From NCBI GenBank assembly GCA_011800155.1, contig CM022378.1, positions 930,001-994,000 on the forward strand: 64,000 nucleotides of DNA, in the 5' to 3' direction. The position numbers and the translations under genes were made by a program. Below, piece after piece: positions 25,138-38,192 of the stretch. How positions within the stretch are numbered: the first letter of the stretch is position 1; each line of letters starts with the position of its first letter. This DNA comes from Flammulina velutipes. Lineage: Eukaryota > Basidiomycota > Agaricomycetes > Agaricales > Physalacriaceae. The notes beneath the pieces were generated by a model. The model made no database searches and was not told the DNA's origin. It was given only the letters and a program-made list of their open reading frames with translations.

Positions 25138-27277
25138 TCAGAACGCTTCCTCGGCGGCGTAGAGCATCTCTGTAAAACTCTCGACAGCCCCAGCGGTTCC
25201 TCCGACCGAATAAATAACATTGCCGTCACCTGAAGGCCCAACAGGAGACATAAATCCACTCCCATCTTCAGGCATCTCAAACTTGTTCGCCGCAAGCCTC
25301 TCAATGAACTGATCCAGCATGACTGGATCGATTGGCAGCGGGAACGACGTCGACGCAGCCTCGGCGTTGCCGTCGAACAACTGATGCTGCGAATGAGCAT
25401 AGTTGTCCTGAGGAAGACACGGGGGAGGGGGATGCGGTGGAGGCGAAAAGTGCTGCGGCTGCACATAGCTGGGTACGAAGGTCTGCAGAGGCGGAGATGT
25501 TGGCGGAGAGGATTCATACCGCCCGTATCCATCCTGAGACGCGTAGAGCTGAGGAGAGGACGAGCGAAGATCACTGGTAAAATGCTGAGCAGGTGGCGAT
25601 GCCCACACACTCCTGCGAGCATGATCAACAGGTGTTCCTCGAACTCGCCAATCCTCCCCAAAGCCCCAGATGTCAGGAACGCGCACACTCCCGAGCTTGG
25701 GTGGAGGCCAGCTCAAGGAAGGCTCGGTCGACGAAGCAGGAAAGGGCGTCGGTGGCCCTTGTCCGTGGAGAGAGGGTTCAGGAGACGGAGACGCGGAAAA
25801 GACAATCATCTCAGGCTCAGCGGCCATTTCCTGCGAGCTCTGCCATTCAACATCCTCTTCGTCGGACTCGTCCAACTCGAAATCGTAGGCCTCTTCGTCG
25901 CGGTAATCTCGCCATCCCACGCGCGACGCCTCTTCTTCGACCAGTTCGCGAATCAACTTCCGTCCATACACAGCGGTGATGTAGCCTACGCGGTGACGAC
26001 AGGTGAACCGCCAGAGGTCGGGGTCTGGCTTGTGTCGACGCTCAGGGACATACTCATACTCGATCTCGTGGATTTCGTTGTAGCTGTCCATGTCAATGTC
26101 ACCATCGGCGTCAGCCTCCGTAGATGACGATTGGTCTTGGACATGGCTTGAGGTAAAGGAAGAGCACGAGAGCGGTGAAAGGCGAGTAGGAGGGCGTTCA
26201 GTGACGAAACTGTAGGAGGTGATATCCGGGAGACTGGGAAGGGGGAAGGCTGGTGTTGAAGGCTGGTGCGATATAAAGACGCCATCTGCATCCGGCGTTT
26301 CCATGAGCATGTCGTCTGAGGAGTCACTATTGAGATGGGTGAGTTTCGTTAATGAAAGAGTGAGGGTAGGAACTTACGAGTCACCGTCGCTGGGCAGTGA
26401 AGTGCTGTAAAGTGGGAAATCAGTAAAGGATGTGCATGGGGCCTGATAGGGCTACATACAGAGACTCGTCACCGTCCATAGTGGAGGATAATGGATCGAG
26501 TATGACCGAATGCCCTGCATCTATGGAAACTTGCGCCACCTGGGAATCGACGGCATTGGGGTCACTGTAGTGGGATCAGATAATCGTCAAGGGGCAGTAA
26601 GAATGCACTAGCCTTGGATGTGAATCATCCTGCTGTGACGAAGCAACCGGCGTCAAATGGTCGGTGCCGTCGTCGTCGGGTGTAGACTCCACGACACATG
26701 TAGATGACGAGCAGATCGCTCGGGAGGCGGTCGAATAGTCGTCTTGCGTGTCCATATCCAGGGTGATACGCGAGCTCGAGGGTATAGGCGCCGATGTGGC
26801 TGGCCTGCCGCTGGAATACAGCAATTGAATAAACGTGATTAAAAAATAATGGCGGACGCACCTGGAGCGACGACGCTTGGGGACTCTGACCTCTGTGGTG
26901 TCCTCTGCGATGCGTTTGCGCTTATCATAGCGCTGGGCTCTAGGCGAAGGTGGTATCGAAGAAGCAGCCTTCTTTGGCGGTGGAGTCGTCTTTGGAGTGG
27001 GTATGGTCGTCTTGGAGGGCAGTCTTTTGCTGGGGATAGCTGCAAGTGGGGAAGACTTGTGAACAGGCTTTGTGGGACGTCTAGCCGCCGCCGTTGAGGC
27101 TGTCTGGGCGGCCTTTACTGCGGTGCTGCTCCTCGTCGTCCTCGTCGCTGCTGCTGCTGCAGCGAGATGAGCTGAGCGAGTGAGGATGGCATAACTTGTG
27201 GTGGTAGAAGGGTAAGCCAGTGTTGACGAGGATGCTGTCTTTGCGGAATTAGTTGCCGCACGAGTCGAAGCCGTCAT
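25138..27277 (-). CDS. Unknown, probably nuclear protein with basic and acidic low-complexity regions
   Basis: I do not recognise this protein. The N-terminal exon (start MTASTRAATNSAK at 27277; an in-frame ATG also exists at 27367) is Ala/Thr/Lys-rich and carries NLS-like clusters KRKR and PKRRRSS. Exons then join through RRRSSGRPATSAPIPSS and an acidic Asp/Ser region to the last long exon. There a more conserved-looking patch is found: HEIEYEYVPERRHKPDPDLW, then CRHRVGYITAVYGRKLIREL. It ends in a Pro/Gln/His-rich tail. The frame stays open between 26479 and 26570, so the two halves belong to one gene. One junction near 26600 needs either a rare GC donor or a different acceptor. Regulatory or chromatin roles are only a guess from composition. 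Confidence 0.55.
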
Positions 27278-28023
27278 TACTGAATTGGGAGGCAGAAAGT
27301 GGGCCGTGCAACGGGCTGTGCACTCAATAACGACCCCGATTGGGTCTTGCTCACCTAATCGGATCATATTATGCTATGCCGCTCGGCATCTCTTCGGCCG
27401 CGCAATTGTGGCGTAGCCTTCAGCGTTTCAGCTAGAACGAACTTGGTGGTGCATGATACAGACTTAAGACAGAACAGATATCCTTGACATATATAACGAT
27501 GAAACACAGTCCCATTCTGCTGTAAAATGTGTTTCAAGAGTACTATTGTAATATTGGTGAATCAAGTCCTCAACATCTGTATTGGATTTAGAAGACACTA
27601 TACTTTGTGTAACGTTTACCTTCAGTATAGCCAAAGTGATTCATGCACGTATTTTTCTGTGAAGCAGCTCTCGGACAAAAACGGTTGGGTTTGTTCGGAG
27701 AATGTCGGGGTTCATCGATATGGCACCGATGTGCGCCACAAATCGAATGGTTGAGACATTGATATTTGGAAAGAAAGTCGAATTGGCGAGAAATAAAAAC
27801 TTGCAGCGACTGACACCTTTCCCTATGTTTCTAGTACCTCGTCTGCTTTGGATTGAATGTGATTGGCAGGCCCCAGTGCGGGGAAGAAGGAACCAAACTG
27901 AACGGATATGATTGGCCGAAGCCCGACTTCACGTGATAAAGTCTAGCTCCGGCTTTGCGCGATGTGCCGACATCGTTCTCCCTCTTCAGCTGCATTTCCT
28001 TCTTACTTTCATCATCTCGCACG
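27278..28023. other. Divergent promoter region between the unknown nuclear gene and SDH2
   Basis: About 750 bases, AT-richer than the neighbours. It contains ATTGG/CCAAT-like boxes near 27860 and 27912, the latter 110 bases upstream of SDH2, which fits HAP control of respiratory genes. No ORF is convincing. Confidence 0.5.
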
Positions 28024-28984
28024 ATGCAGTCCGTCGCCCGTCGTTTCTCTGCCGCCGCCGTGCGCCGTAGCTTTTCTACCACTTCTGTCGCGTTCCAGGC
28101 TACACCGCTCGAGAAGCCCGTGCTGAACAAGGAATTCAAGATTTACCGCTGGAATCCTGATGAGCCGGAGAAGAAACCGACGCTACAGAGCTACATAATC
28201 GACCTGAACCAGACTGGGCCAATGATTCTGGATGCTCTCATCAAGATTAAGAACGAAATCGACCCTACGCTTACCTTCAGACGAAGTTGTCGCGAGGGCA
28301 TTTGCGGGTCTTGTGCGATGAATATCGACGGGCAGAACACGTTGGCCTGTCTCTGCAGGATTGATAGGAATGCTGGGAAGGATTCGAAGATCTATCCCTT
28401 ACCACACAGTGAGTGTCTCATCTGAGTTCTGCGTATCTGAGTGCTAACTTAGACCACAGTGTACATCGTCAAGGACCTCGTACCGGATCTCACCTACTTC
28501 TACAAGCAGTACAAGTCTATCCAACCATACCTACAGAACGATAACCCACCTGCGTCAGGTCTGTTCATTATTTTGCATCCTCCCCTTTGCTCGGCTTACC
28601 GAATCGCTTCTAGGTGAATTCCTCCAAACGCAAGATGACCGCAAGAAGCTCGACGGACTGTACGAGTGTATCCTTTGCGCGTGTTGTTCGACGTCCTGCC
28701 CCTCGTATTGGTGGAACCAAGACGAATACCTTGGACCCGCTACTTTGATGCAAGCATATCGCTGGATCGCCGACTCGAGAGTACGTTCTGCTCGTCGTAT
28801 CATGTTTTATCTCATACTGATATACTCTTAGGACTCTTATGCCGCAGAACGCAAGGAAAAGCTCCAAAACGAGATGAGCATGTACCGATGCCACACTATC
28901 TTCAACTGCTCGCGGACATGCCCCAAGGGTCTCAACCCCGCTGCCGCCATCGCGAAGATCAAGCTTGAGCTTGCGGCCGAGTAA
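28024..28984 (+). CDS. SDH2: Succinate dehydrogenase iron-sulfur subunit (complex II)
   Basis: The N-terminus [20 protein letters not shown] is a typical mitochondrial presequence. The 2Fe-2S domain has [16 protein letters not shown] and the distal Cys in NTLACLC. The 4Fe-4S/3Fe-4S domain has [17 protein letters not shown] and [19 protein letters not shown]. All cluster cysteines are present. The Pro and Asn of SCPSYWWN and the His of RCHTIFN, positions known to mutate in carboxamide (SDHI) resistance, are the wild-type residues. The protein passes electrons from succinate to ubiquinone in the inner membrane. Three introns lie near 28410-28459, 28559-28614 and 28780-28832. Confidence 0.96.
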
Positions 28985-29388
28985 GCGTTGAGCGCGGACG
29001 CGAAGGTTGAAAGATGATGGTTTTGAGTCGCATGAACGCATATTTTATGGATTGTTGTTTCTCGTTGTCTTTTCCGCACCAGCAAATGTAATAATGGAAG
29101 TCACTACACCGTCGCGCCTCAGGAAATCTCGTCGCTGAATCGCTTCTTATCAGAGGGAAGCCACCACTTGAATTGAGAAAACGAAGTCTAACCTATACCA
29201 TCGGATAGTCTGTGGCTTCCTTTGGCAGACGTACGACTTGAACAAGTTTCTGAACACACGGATGGGTAATGGTGCAAGTCAATTCAATACTAATAGTGGT
29301 AGGGAAGTCCATAGTTATGAATTAAAGTAGCAGTGTATAAAGCATCCGTAACTTATGAATGTCAATGTGAACAGACTCAGAAACAGAC
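28985..29388. other. Convergent intergenic region, SDH2 and lectin gene
   Basis: About 400 bases holding the 3' ends of two convergent genes. No further feature is seen. Confidence 0.6.
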
Positions 29389-31026
29389 TCAGAAAAATGG
29401 CGTCGGGGCGGCGGCAGCGACTCTCTCCATCACTCTTCTCTTCCTCAAGGGAGTAACACTGACGGTTGGTAATGCCTTGCAGTTCGACGAGCTGGCAGCT
29501 GGGTGAGCAGCAGGCGTAGGCTCGACGCCTTGATACCAGGTCGAGGTGCCATAAACACCCATTGGTTGGCTAAAGAGCCCGGAGATCAGCTGAAGTCAAG
29601 TTGACTAGGAATGAAACGTACTCATTGGCAGCGTCGCAGTTCTCGAAAACACCGGCGTCGTAGTTAGCAGGCATGTTCCAGTAGCATCCCATAATGTCGT
29701 AGATGTGCTGGCAGTAGGAGGTGGCCATAGAGCCGACGCAAGCCCGGAAGCAGAATTCGGTATCAGAAATGAACGACGTCCATTCGTGGTACTGCAGACC
29801 CGTTCCGAAGGAGTTGCCGTATACGAGTCCACCAACTAGTACCGATTATGAGTACCCTATCACGATGAAAGGCAGAGCGACTTACTAGGATTGCCATTGC
29901 CATCTGCACCGTGAGGGTCTAGTTCGCCTCCGCTAGATAGGAGGGTTGAGTTGACTTCCGCGGATGATTACAGAAGGAACTTACGCATCGCCAGCGGGAA
30001 TGTTGATCTTGGTGAAGTCGCCAACACCGGTCACTTGGACGTAGTCAGTGGTCTTGACGAAGTGAACGCCTCGGAGGGTGCCGTCAGGAATGAGACGAGT
30101 TCCGCGACCCGACTTCGTGCACCAGGCGACTTCAATACGCTCAGTGTTTCCGATAGTGTCGACGGAAGGAGGAGCCCAAAGACAGAAGTCCTCAGCAGAG
30201 CTACAACGCGTTAGTGAACGAGGAAATATGCTAGGTGAGGGAAACGTACTTGACAAACGCGGTCTGGCATTGGGAAGAGGTGCTACTGCCAGAGCCACAG
30301 TTGTTCGTTCCAGTTTGACCGGCCTCTGACGTGTTGGGTAGGGAAGAGAGGTGGTACCCAGTATACCATCTTTGGTTGATGCCGCTGGAGCAAGACCACA
30401 GTTGGATCTATACGCATTCATTCAGAGAATGTCCGAAACGACACTGGGTGCCGGACATACCTGATTTCCGTCGGCGAGATTGCCATCGGTGAGATCCATG
30501 CATTTACCGTGATTGGTCCAAGCGAGGTGGTAGTCATCCTGGATATATGCGCCTCAGCTAGTGCGTATAGAGCGTCTATCGACAAGCTCACCGTGTAGTA
30601 GAAGTTCTGGTTAGCGTTGCCGTTGTTTGAGCAGGTCCAGATTTGTAGTTTGACACCGTCCGCCGTGCTGCCATTGGGAACATCCAGGCACTTGTTGCCG
30701 TGGACTACAACGTTTCCATTCGAGTTGGTGAATGAAAACGCTTGGGAGGCGGCGCCTGTGCAGGTTTGAAGGGTGACGGTCGCACCGTCGGAGTTCGAGG
30801 AGGCGGTCAAGCATTTGCCTGGATGTCGTTCAGGCCAGTATACGCGAGTCGCCTTGGAGGAACATACCTGAATTAAGGCCAGGCTGGAGAAGGACCTTTC
30901 CCAAGTAGCTAAACGACGCCGTCGTTAGCTCGCCTATGGACAACGCGTAGGAGAAACATACTTGGGAACACCATTAGACGCTGTGGCCACACCGACCAGG
31001 ACAGACAGAGCTAGTAGACGATTCAT
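29389..31026 (-). CDS. Secreted protein with N-terminal ricin-B-type lectin (beta-trefoil) domain
   Basis: The signal peptide MNRLLALSVLVGVATA is followed by a beta-trefoil with the QxW pattern in three repeats (KCLTASSNSDG...QAFSF; KCLDVPNGSTADGVKLQIWTC...QNFYY; KCMDLTDGNLADGNQIQLWSC...QRWY). A linker rich in Ser, Thr and Asn leads to a second Cys-rich domain common in mushroom secreted proteins, containing AEDFCLWAPPSVDTIGN, EWTSFISDTEFCFRAC and CQHIYDIMGCYWNMPANYD. The tail ends ...AAAAPTPFF. The lectin part should bind galactose-type or chitin-related glycans outside the cell; the second domain has no known activity. No ribosome-inactivating A chain is present, so it is a lectin-like protein, not a ricin-type toxin. 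About eight introns. Confidence 0.82.
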
Positions 31027-31110
31027 GAAGAGAGCGGGGGAATAGAAAATAAAGAATGTAGGTATTCGTCCGAAGGGGGAGAATGGAAAGCAAGAACGCG
31101 GTGGCCAGAC

Positions 31111-31116
31111 TTTATA
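31111..31116 (-). promoter_or_regulatory. TATA box of the secreted lectin gene
   Basis: TATAAA on the minus strand, 85 bases upstream of the ATG at 31026, in a CT-rich leader. Confidence 0.4.
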
Positions 31117-31924
31117 CGGTCCCCCGCGATGTGATCGAACCTATTTTTAGGTCCCGAGTCCGTGGCTTTCTATCACGTTCTCGGTCTAGCGTTGGTTCTC
31201 TGCTGTGATGGCATAGCTAGGCGTGCGTTCTCTTCTATTCCCGTGGCCGCGTTAACCTCTCCAACGAGTAAGTAAATTCGACAGAGCGTTTTGGCCGACG
31301 CAATTTTTTTTTTCGTTTCGTACACCAATCCTGCTGACTCTCATGACCCCAGATGACCCTCATGTCATGAAACGCGAGCACTTGGAGTATGAACTTATCG
31401 GCGAGGACAGACCGCATGGGTAGGCAGCGCAGATGTTTCCTCGGGGTGACATGATCACCTGTGGTGTTCATCCGTCTAGCCAGCCTCGAGCAGCCTTGGC
31501 AGACAGTATATCAATCATTCATGAGAGTCCTCTCGGTCCGATCCAGGCGCTACAAGTACCAGGTCGTTCGTTATCTTATGTAGTTTACCTCTCTCATCGG
31601 ATGGCCACTGTGTAGACTCATAGACCCAATTGCAACAGACCTCAAAACGAGAACGACAGGCAAGCAGGAGCGCATGGTCAACGTTGATCGAATACGTGTA
31701 TTCGCCAATACAAAAGCACATTCATTCCCATTCATATAGGATATAACACATAAAGTATGAATTCAAAAAAGGAGACCATAGAGACGTAAACGAGAGACGC
31801 AGAAAAGGAGTAGTAGATGACCAAAAAAATAAACAATGAAGAGGAAAGGATATGTATAACAAGGCCGATGATATTCCGAGGGAGCGATGAAATGAGGAGA
31901 CCAAAGGGAATATTGGTGGGCTGC
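31117..31924. other. Intergenic region between the lectin and G-alpha genes
   Basis: About 800 bases with random short ORFs. It holds the lectin gene upstream region and the G-alpha 3' flank. Nothing else is recognised. Confidence 0.55.
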
Positions 31925-33342
31925 TTATAGCAGACCACACTCGCGAAGATGAAGTTGCAACAGGATATCTTGGATGGCGCTGAGGACAACTGTAGACGGA
32001 TGGAAAATTAGCACAACCAGAGGTAAGGAAACAAGGTTGACGTACATTTAATTTGTTGCGTGTCCGTCGCACAAGTATAGTGAGCATAGATCTGTTTCGT
32101 CGCGGCACTCTGGTTGAGGCTAACAAATCGATGCAACAAGAAATCGCAAGCGGCGTCGTAGTTATCACCACCTAAAGAGAATTGAGTACAATAGGAGGAA
32201 GGCGATTGGGAACTAACCAGTGTAATCAGGGAAATAATCGCCCAGCGGTGAACGAGGAAGCTTCTCCGCGAACAAATCGATTTTGTTCAAGAAAAGAATC
32301 TAGAGGAGAGTTAACCTCAAGGAAATTGAAGAAAAGAAAAGGCGTACAATCGAAGTCTTCACGAACCACCGCGAGTTACATATCGAGTCGAAGAGGGTAA
32401 GGGCCTCCTGCATTCGGTTCTGAAACACATGGTGAGTAGACGGTTCGAGGTAGACTAACGAGAACTTACGACACTCTCATCTTCGTACAACATTTGGTCG
32501 TACTCGCTCAAACTGACCAGGAAAACCAACGCAGTCACGTTCTCGAAACAGTGAATCCATTTTTTCCGCTCTGAACGCTGACCACCGACATCGAAGAGCT
32601 TATAAGTAAGCTCGCCAACCTTGAAAGTCGTCTCCGTGATACCGGTCGTCTTGACACGGGAGCGCAGGATATCCTGATCAGTTGGGAGGTATCCAGGGGA
32701 TGACATGCGATCGAGAGAGTTGAAATAGTAGACAGCAGAGTCGTTGAGCTGGAATTCTCTTGAGCGACGGACGGCCTCGCGTACGCCGTTGTCTCTCCAT
32801 AACGCTCTGAGTGACTCGACGATGTCCCGAGGGATGATGTCGGCGTCTTGTTGTGACGGTAGGGCAAGGATGGCGGCACGACGAGCATCGTTTTGAGGTG
32901 AGAGGCTCAGGTCGAGCTGGGGCATAGCTTCAAGAATGGCGCTATACAAGTTTAAGTGGCACGTTTCAACGAAACGGTTGAACGGCATACCGCATGGACT
33001 GAATAGTGTTGGAGAAGATGATTTCCTTGTAGGAATCTCTCTCTTGGTCGTTGTAGCCTCCGTGGTGTATGAGCTTCATTTGTTTGAGCACCGTAGACTG
33101 GGGGAAAGAGTTTGTAAGACATTAGAGAAGACGGCTAAACGACGCACCTTCCCGGACTCTCCTGCACCAAGTAGAAGCATCTTAATCTCGTTCTTCGCCA
33201 TCATCTTGTCCTTCTTCAGCTGGCTCTCAATCTCATCGTTACCTAGGCCGCTAGTGAGCGCGCTGCAAAGCAAGAAATGTTAGGGGAACGTACGGGCCTT
33301 GGCCTGGGGATCCTCAGAGGCACTCGATTGGCAGCAGCCCAT
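31925..33342 (-). CDS. Heterotrimeric G protein alpha subunit
   Basis: The N-terminus [15 protein letters not shown] has a myristoylation Gly and palmitoylation Cys. G1 is [12 protein letters not shown] (across an intron). The switch I Arg lies in RSRVKTTGI, switch II is [17 protein letters not shown] with the catalytic Gln, G4 is FLNKIDLF and G5 lies in the CATDT region. The C-terminus is LRECGLL, with the Cys at position -4 that pertussis toxin modifies in Gi-type subunits. The helical domain reads [20 protein letters not shown] and further conserved wording. The protein couples GPCRs, including pheromone or nutrient receptors, to cAMP or MAPK signalling. Eight or so introns. Which of the several basidiomycete G-alpha paralogues it is remains open. 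Confidence 0.93.
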
Positions 33343-33542
33343 GGCGGTTCTTCGTAGGATATCAACAAGGGTGAAGGGTTAAAGTGAAAGAATGGATAGA
33401 GCTGCGCCAGCGACGGTGGTGAACAAGTAATGATGGGAAAAACAGGCAAAAGGGCCGGGCCTGCTTATGGAATGGGTTTGGCTGTGTTTGCCTATCTCCT
33501 GTCGCGACAGACCTTCTCCTCCTCTATCATCTGTATCCCACC

Positions 33543-34315
<773 letters not shown>

Positions 34316-34718
34316 AGATATCCATATTCAAAACGATGTATTTCCTCTACCTACCCCCTTGACCCGTAAATTGATTGTATCGGACGCTTCTTGTTCATAT
34401 TAAATAACTTGATGCTCTTGACAGAGAAAGTACTCAATGCTAAGCGCTGATTGATCTTGTAAAGCAAAAGAAGGAATAGATATGAGTGCAACTGTGTACG
34501 TAGGAACTTTGGACAAGAAAAAGTACAACGTGTGTATTATACGGTAAGGTATGATCCAGGCCGTGGGAGGGTATTGTATGGACTGTGGGGATGTGCGAAC
34601 TTCATTGTGGTCATTGTAAGACAGAGAGCGAAAAGATCGAAAGAGTGCCGATGGCAGTCCTTGAGGAGAAAGAGTTCGAAGCCATCATTGACAAGCTTGA
34701 CACTACGCGAGGAAACGA
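34316..34718. other. Convergent 3' region of calmodulin and MO25/HYM1
   Basis: About 400 bases of 3' flank of two convergent genes. No other feature. Confidence 0.6.
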
Positions 34719-35970
34719 TCACAGTCCTTGAATCTGGACGATGAGGAACTGCTTCTCGTCGCTAAATTGTTCGTCTGGACAGATAGTCAGTGCGATAAAG
34801 GGAATAAATAAGAAGATGACATGCCGTCCTTGTCGTTGTGGAAATTCTTGAGGAACGCGAGCAGCTTGTCTTTGTTCCTTCTCAAGATAGTCTCGATTTG
34901 CGCCGGTTTCTTCGGATTGGCGACGAATACCTAGATTGGATCATGTGTAAGCTCCTTGAATTCAGGTGGAGCATAGGATCATACCTTGAAGACATGGAAG
35001 GCTTCAAACTGTATGTTCTTGCTCTTATCACGTAGAAGATTCATCATCATCTTCAGGTTGGCTTCGTTTGCGATATAGCGTGTCATAACGTTGAAGTTAG
35101 CGCGGTCTAGAAGGATCTCTCCAAGCAGTTTGAGAGATTGTCGTTTTGTGACATAGTTATTGGAGAGTATGAGGGTAGTGAACGAGGAGAAGAAGCGATC
35201 GTAGTTGGTCTCGAGGTAGGTGGCAACCATTGGTTTATGGCGCGTCAATGTCTCTTTCAGATTGGAGAAGGCGTCACAGGATATACCGAAAGTCGTGGAT
35301 TCAATGTAATGCGGGAATGCGTAAAATCTGCGAGGTTGATGTATTAGTGTGGCGTGCGGTCATGCGGACGACAGCTTACTGATCTGAGTGTAGTAGGAGC
35401 TTGGCGAGACTTTCGTGTCGCAGCATCTCCTTGAGAATCATGCCAGTGTTGAGCGCAATTTCTTCATTGTCGTAGCCTTGTAGTGCGGCAAATAACGCTT
35501 GGGGGTTTTGCTGTAGATGTTCGACAGTAGGGAGTCGTGCACCGATTGAACGCCGTAAGAGGGCAGTATGGATCTGTACAGCGTCTTTGCGTGATTCGAA
35601 GTCGAGTCTCGGCAGTGAGTTGATGAGGAGGAGCAAGAGCGAGGATGTGTAAGTTTCCTGGGCCAGTTGTGCGATGGTGTCAGGGAGGGGGTCTATGGGA
35701 CATATTGGTCTAGTTCACTGGGTGAGAAGATGTTTAGCTACCTCCGTCGCCATAGAGGAGAGCTTTAATTTGTTGCAGGCATTTCGATACCTCTTCGTTC
35801 GCCTGTCGTCAACCAACATGCATCAGACCATGCATTAGGCTGCATCGTGTTCAACGCACCTTGCGTCGAACGTCTCCTCCGGGAGCTGAAGAATCGAGTT
35901 TGGGAAGATTATCTTTTAATGAACGGACTAGGTCTGTCGGTGTGCGCGGTTTCGTCTTGAAAAAGTTCAT
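34719..35970 (-). CDS. HYM1: MO25/HYM1 (CAB39-like) scaffold protein
   Basis: The start [20 protein letters not shown] is the family N-terminus. Conserved helical-repeat wording follows: [109 protein letters not shown] and [14 protein letters not shown]. It ends [10 protein letters not shown]. Fungal Hym1/Mo25 activates the Ste20/GCK-type kinase of the RAM/SIN morphogenesis network. Start 35970 was chosen over upstream in-frame Met codons because it matches the family start. About six introns. Confidence 0.93.
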
Positions 35971-38192
35971 TTCGTCGATGTGGAATTCTTTGTTGGTTGG
36001 TATCAGTCGTCCACGATGTTGATGAGGGCCGATTTCCAGCGATAATGACACTGCGTACAGTGAGAAAGTCGCGTCTGGCGTGAGGGTATGAGAAAATGAA
36101 GATGTGGAAGGTGGCAAGTGAGGCAAGCTGTACGATTCCAGTTAGAGGATGCCGGCGGTATGCCACAAGCGGAAACGACGGGCTCGTCATCGATCGACGC
36201 CTGCTCGTGCCTTGAATTTCAACATGCAAACATTTATTCCTTCAAAGTGGTGCTTTGGTGGAAAAGTCGGCGTTAAATCCGCGTTAGTTACTTATAGGAA
36301 ACATGTACTAGCTCGCTACGTGATGGAATATATATAACTGACTACCTTGCGTACGCCCGTATAGTAAATCACGAACGCTAGCGCCGCTACCTTATGTTTA
36401 AACCCGTTTCAATTTCATCATTGCAGGACGCCTGAAACCCGACTTGCTCCTCGTCCATACGCGTCGTCAAATTACTGGGAGAGTCAGCCTCATCGCCTAC
36501 TTCGTAGAGAGTTACACGAGACACCGTTACAGAGCACGGAAGCCGATGTTGATGAAAGTTCTATGCTCTATATTCAATACGGCTGCTAGGGGCTGTATCT
36601 GGCCATATATTCGCTGACAGGTCCGGCTTCGTGCCGGGGGGTAACCCATCCACCACCCTCCACCACCATCATTACAGTAAGAAACCGAGACATACCTATT
36701 TCCTTGGTCTCAAGTTCGAGCATTTTATTTGCAGTCGCTTGGAGCGTTTCATTGACATAGCTTGGCCGGCAGCGCTCCAAGCATTGGAAACAGGAGCATT
36801 AACACAGGAGATTACTGGCAGCGGAAGAAAGAAGAAACTTGTAGTGACTTACTGTACCGACGCGTTTTATGTGCCAGCTCTATGTTTATCCAATCAAGTA
36901 GATCAATGCCAAACAAATATCGATGTGTGAAATACTCCTCAATTGACTATGGCCATGCATGATGTGTGATAGAGATATGGTGATGATCATGGGCGCGCGC
37001 TGGCACACGGTCTCGCTCGGCTTTTTGACAGTTATGATGATTGCTAGCGATTACCACGGGGATCAGATAGAAACAAAGTCTTGCATTGGAAAGAAAATTG
37101 GAACTGGTGACCTGGCACAACTCAAAACCCCGTGGGAATAATCTGAGGTGGAACATAACGAGTTGTTCGTAAGCCCCCATGTAGAACCATCCAAGCTTCC
37201 TTCGACAATGTGTATGTATATACTCCACAAGGTCCTGCCGAGAAGTGATACAAATATGTCTGCGTCGTCCAAATATACACAATATATAAGTGAATACAGT
37301 CGGGGGTGGACTGATTGACGGAAGTCCGTCGGATCCACACATAAAAGTAGTGCATTCTCTCGCGCTAAGTGTTACCGTCTTTTCTGAGTCAATGGTCGTA
37401 GACGTTTGAACGTCCCAGACAGTTTGCGCCACATAGATTTGACTTCAGGGCCTGATTTCTAAGTAGCTGATTAGCCAACAGGTTCGAGACATAATTTCCT
37501 CTGCAAATCTAGGCACGCTCAAGGTACAGTACTCAGAACTTCATCTTGGTCTAATTTTGGTCCAACTTCTATACAGTCGAAGGCCAGGCCACCCCGCTAT
37601 AATTCAGACATTTCTTGGCGATAGGTGTTGTTCGATAAGGAGAATAAACGACTGGATATGAAGAATATGAGAACATCTCGAAGCTAGAGGAGCTGCGGTG
37701 CGTCCGAGCGTGCGCGCGCAAGTGCTCTAGTACTTGCTGCGCTTCCGAAGCCTGATTTTTGGCATCGTGGACGTGTCAATGCCAAGCCAATGCCCAAGGT
37801 AATGGATATCCGAACGCAGAAGTGGGGAAGGAATGCCCGTTGAATGCTGGGAAAATGGTATGTATCTCCTTGTTCGAAGAGCTGGAGAATGAACTATGGC
37901 CGTTCAATCGACTGGGAGCCTTGACGACGGCGACTGACGTCAGCGGATTTGAGTGAAATATGTTCGGAAGCTTTTGTTTTGGGCGTTGATATAGAACCTA
38001 GGAGCTATGTCTTCTTGTTTACCACCATCACGCTTGATCTCAGCTCGTCGACGCTAGCGCCCCAGTTTTGGTTGTTAACTGCTGCGCATTCTAACCCCTC
38101 TTTGTGTTTGCAATCACTGACATTTGATGTTATTTCATCCTCGGTAAACTCCCGACTAATCTTTGCTTTCTCCCATCATCTTCCACTCCGAC
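35971..38192. other. Long intergenic region without supported genes
   Basis: About 2.2 kb between MO25 and the Stealth-type gene, which are divergent. Short ORFs exist on both strands (the longest about 160 codons, minus strand near 36947-37432), but none shows family features, splice logic or codon regularity. A perfect 9-bp stem CTTGGAGCG/CGCTCCAAG lies near 36738-36781. The 5' leader of MO25 may reach into 36.2 kb. A lineage-specific or non-coding transcript cannot be excluded. Confidence 0.45.

Noticed and set aside
36947..37432. 161-codon minus-strand ORF
   Set aside because: No recognisable domain, His/Arg/Cys-rich random-like composition and no splice partners.
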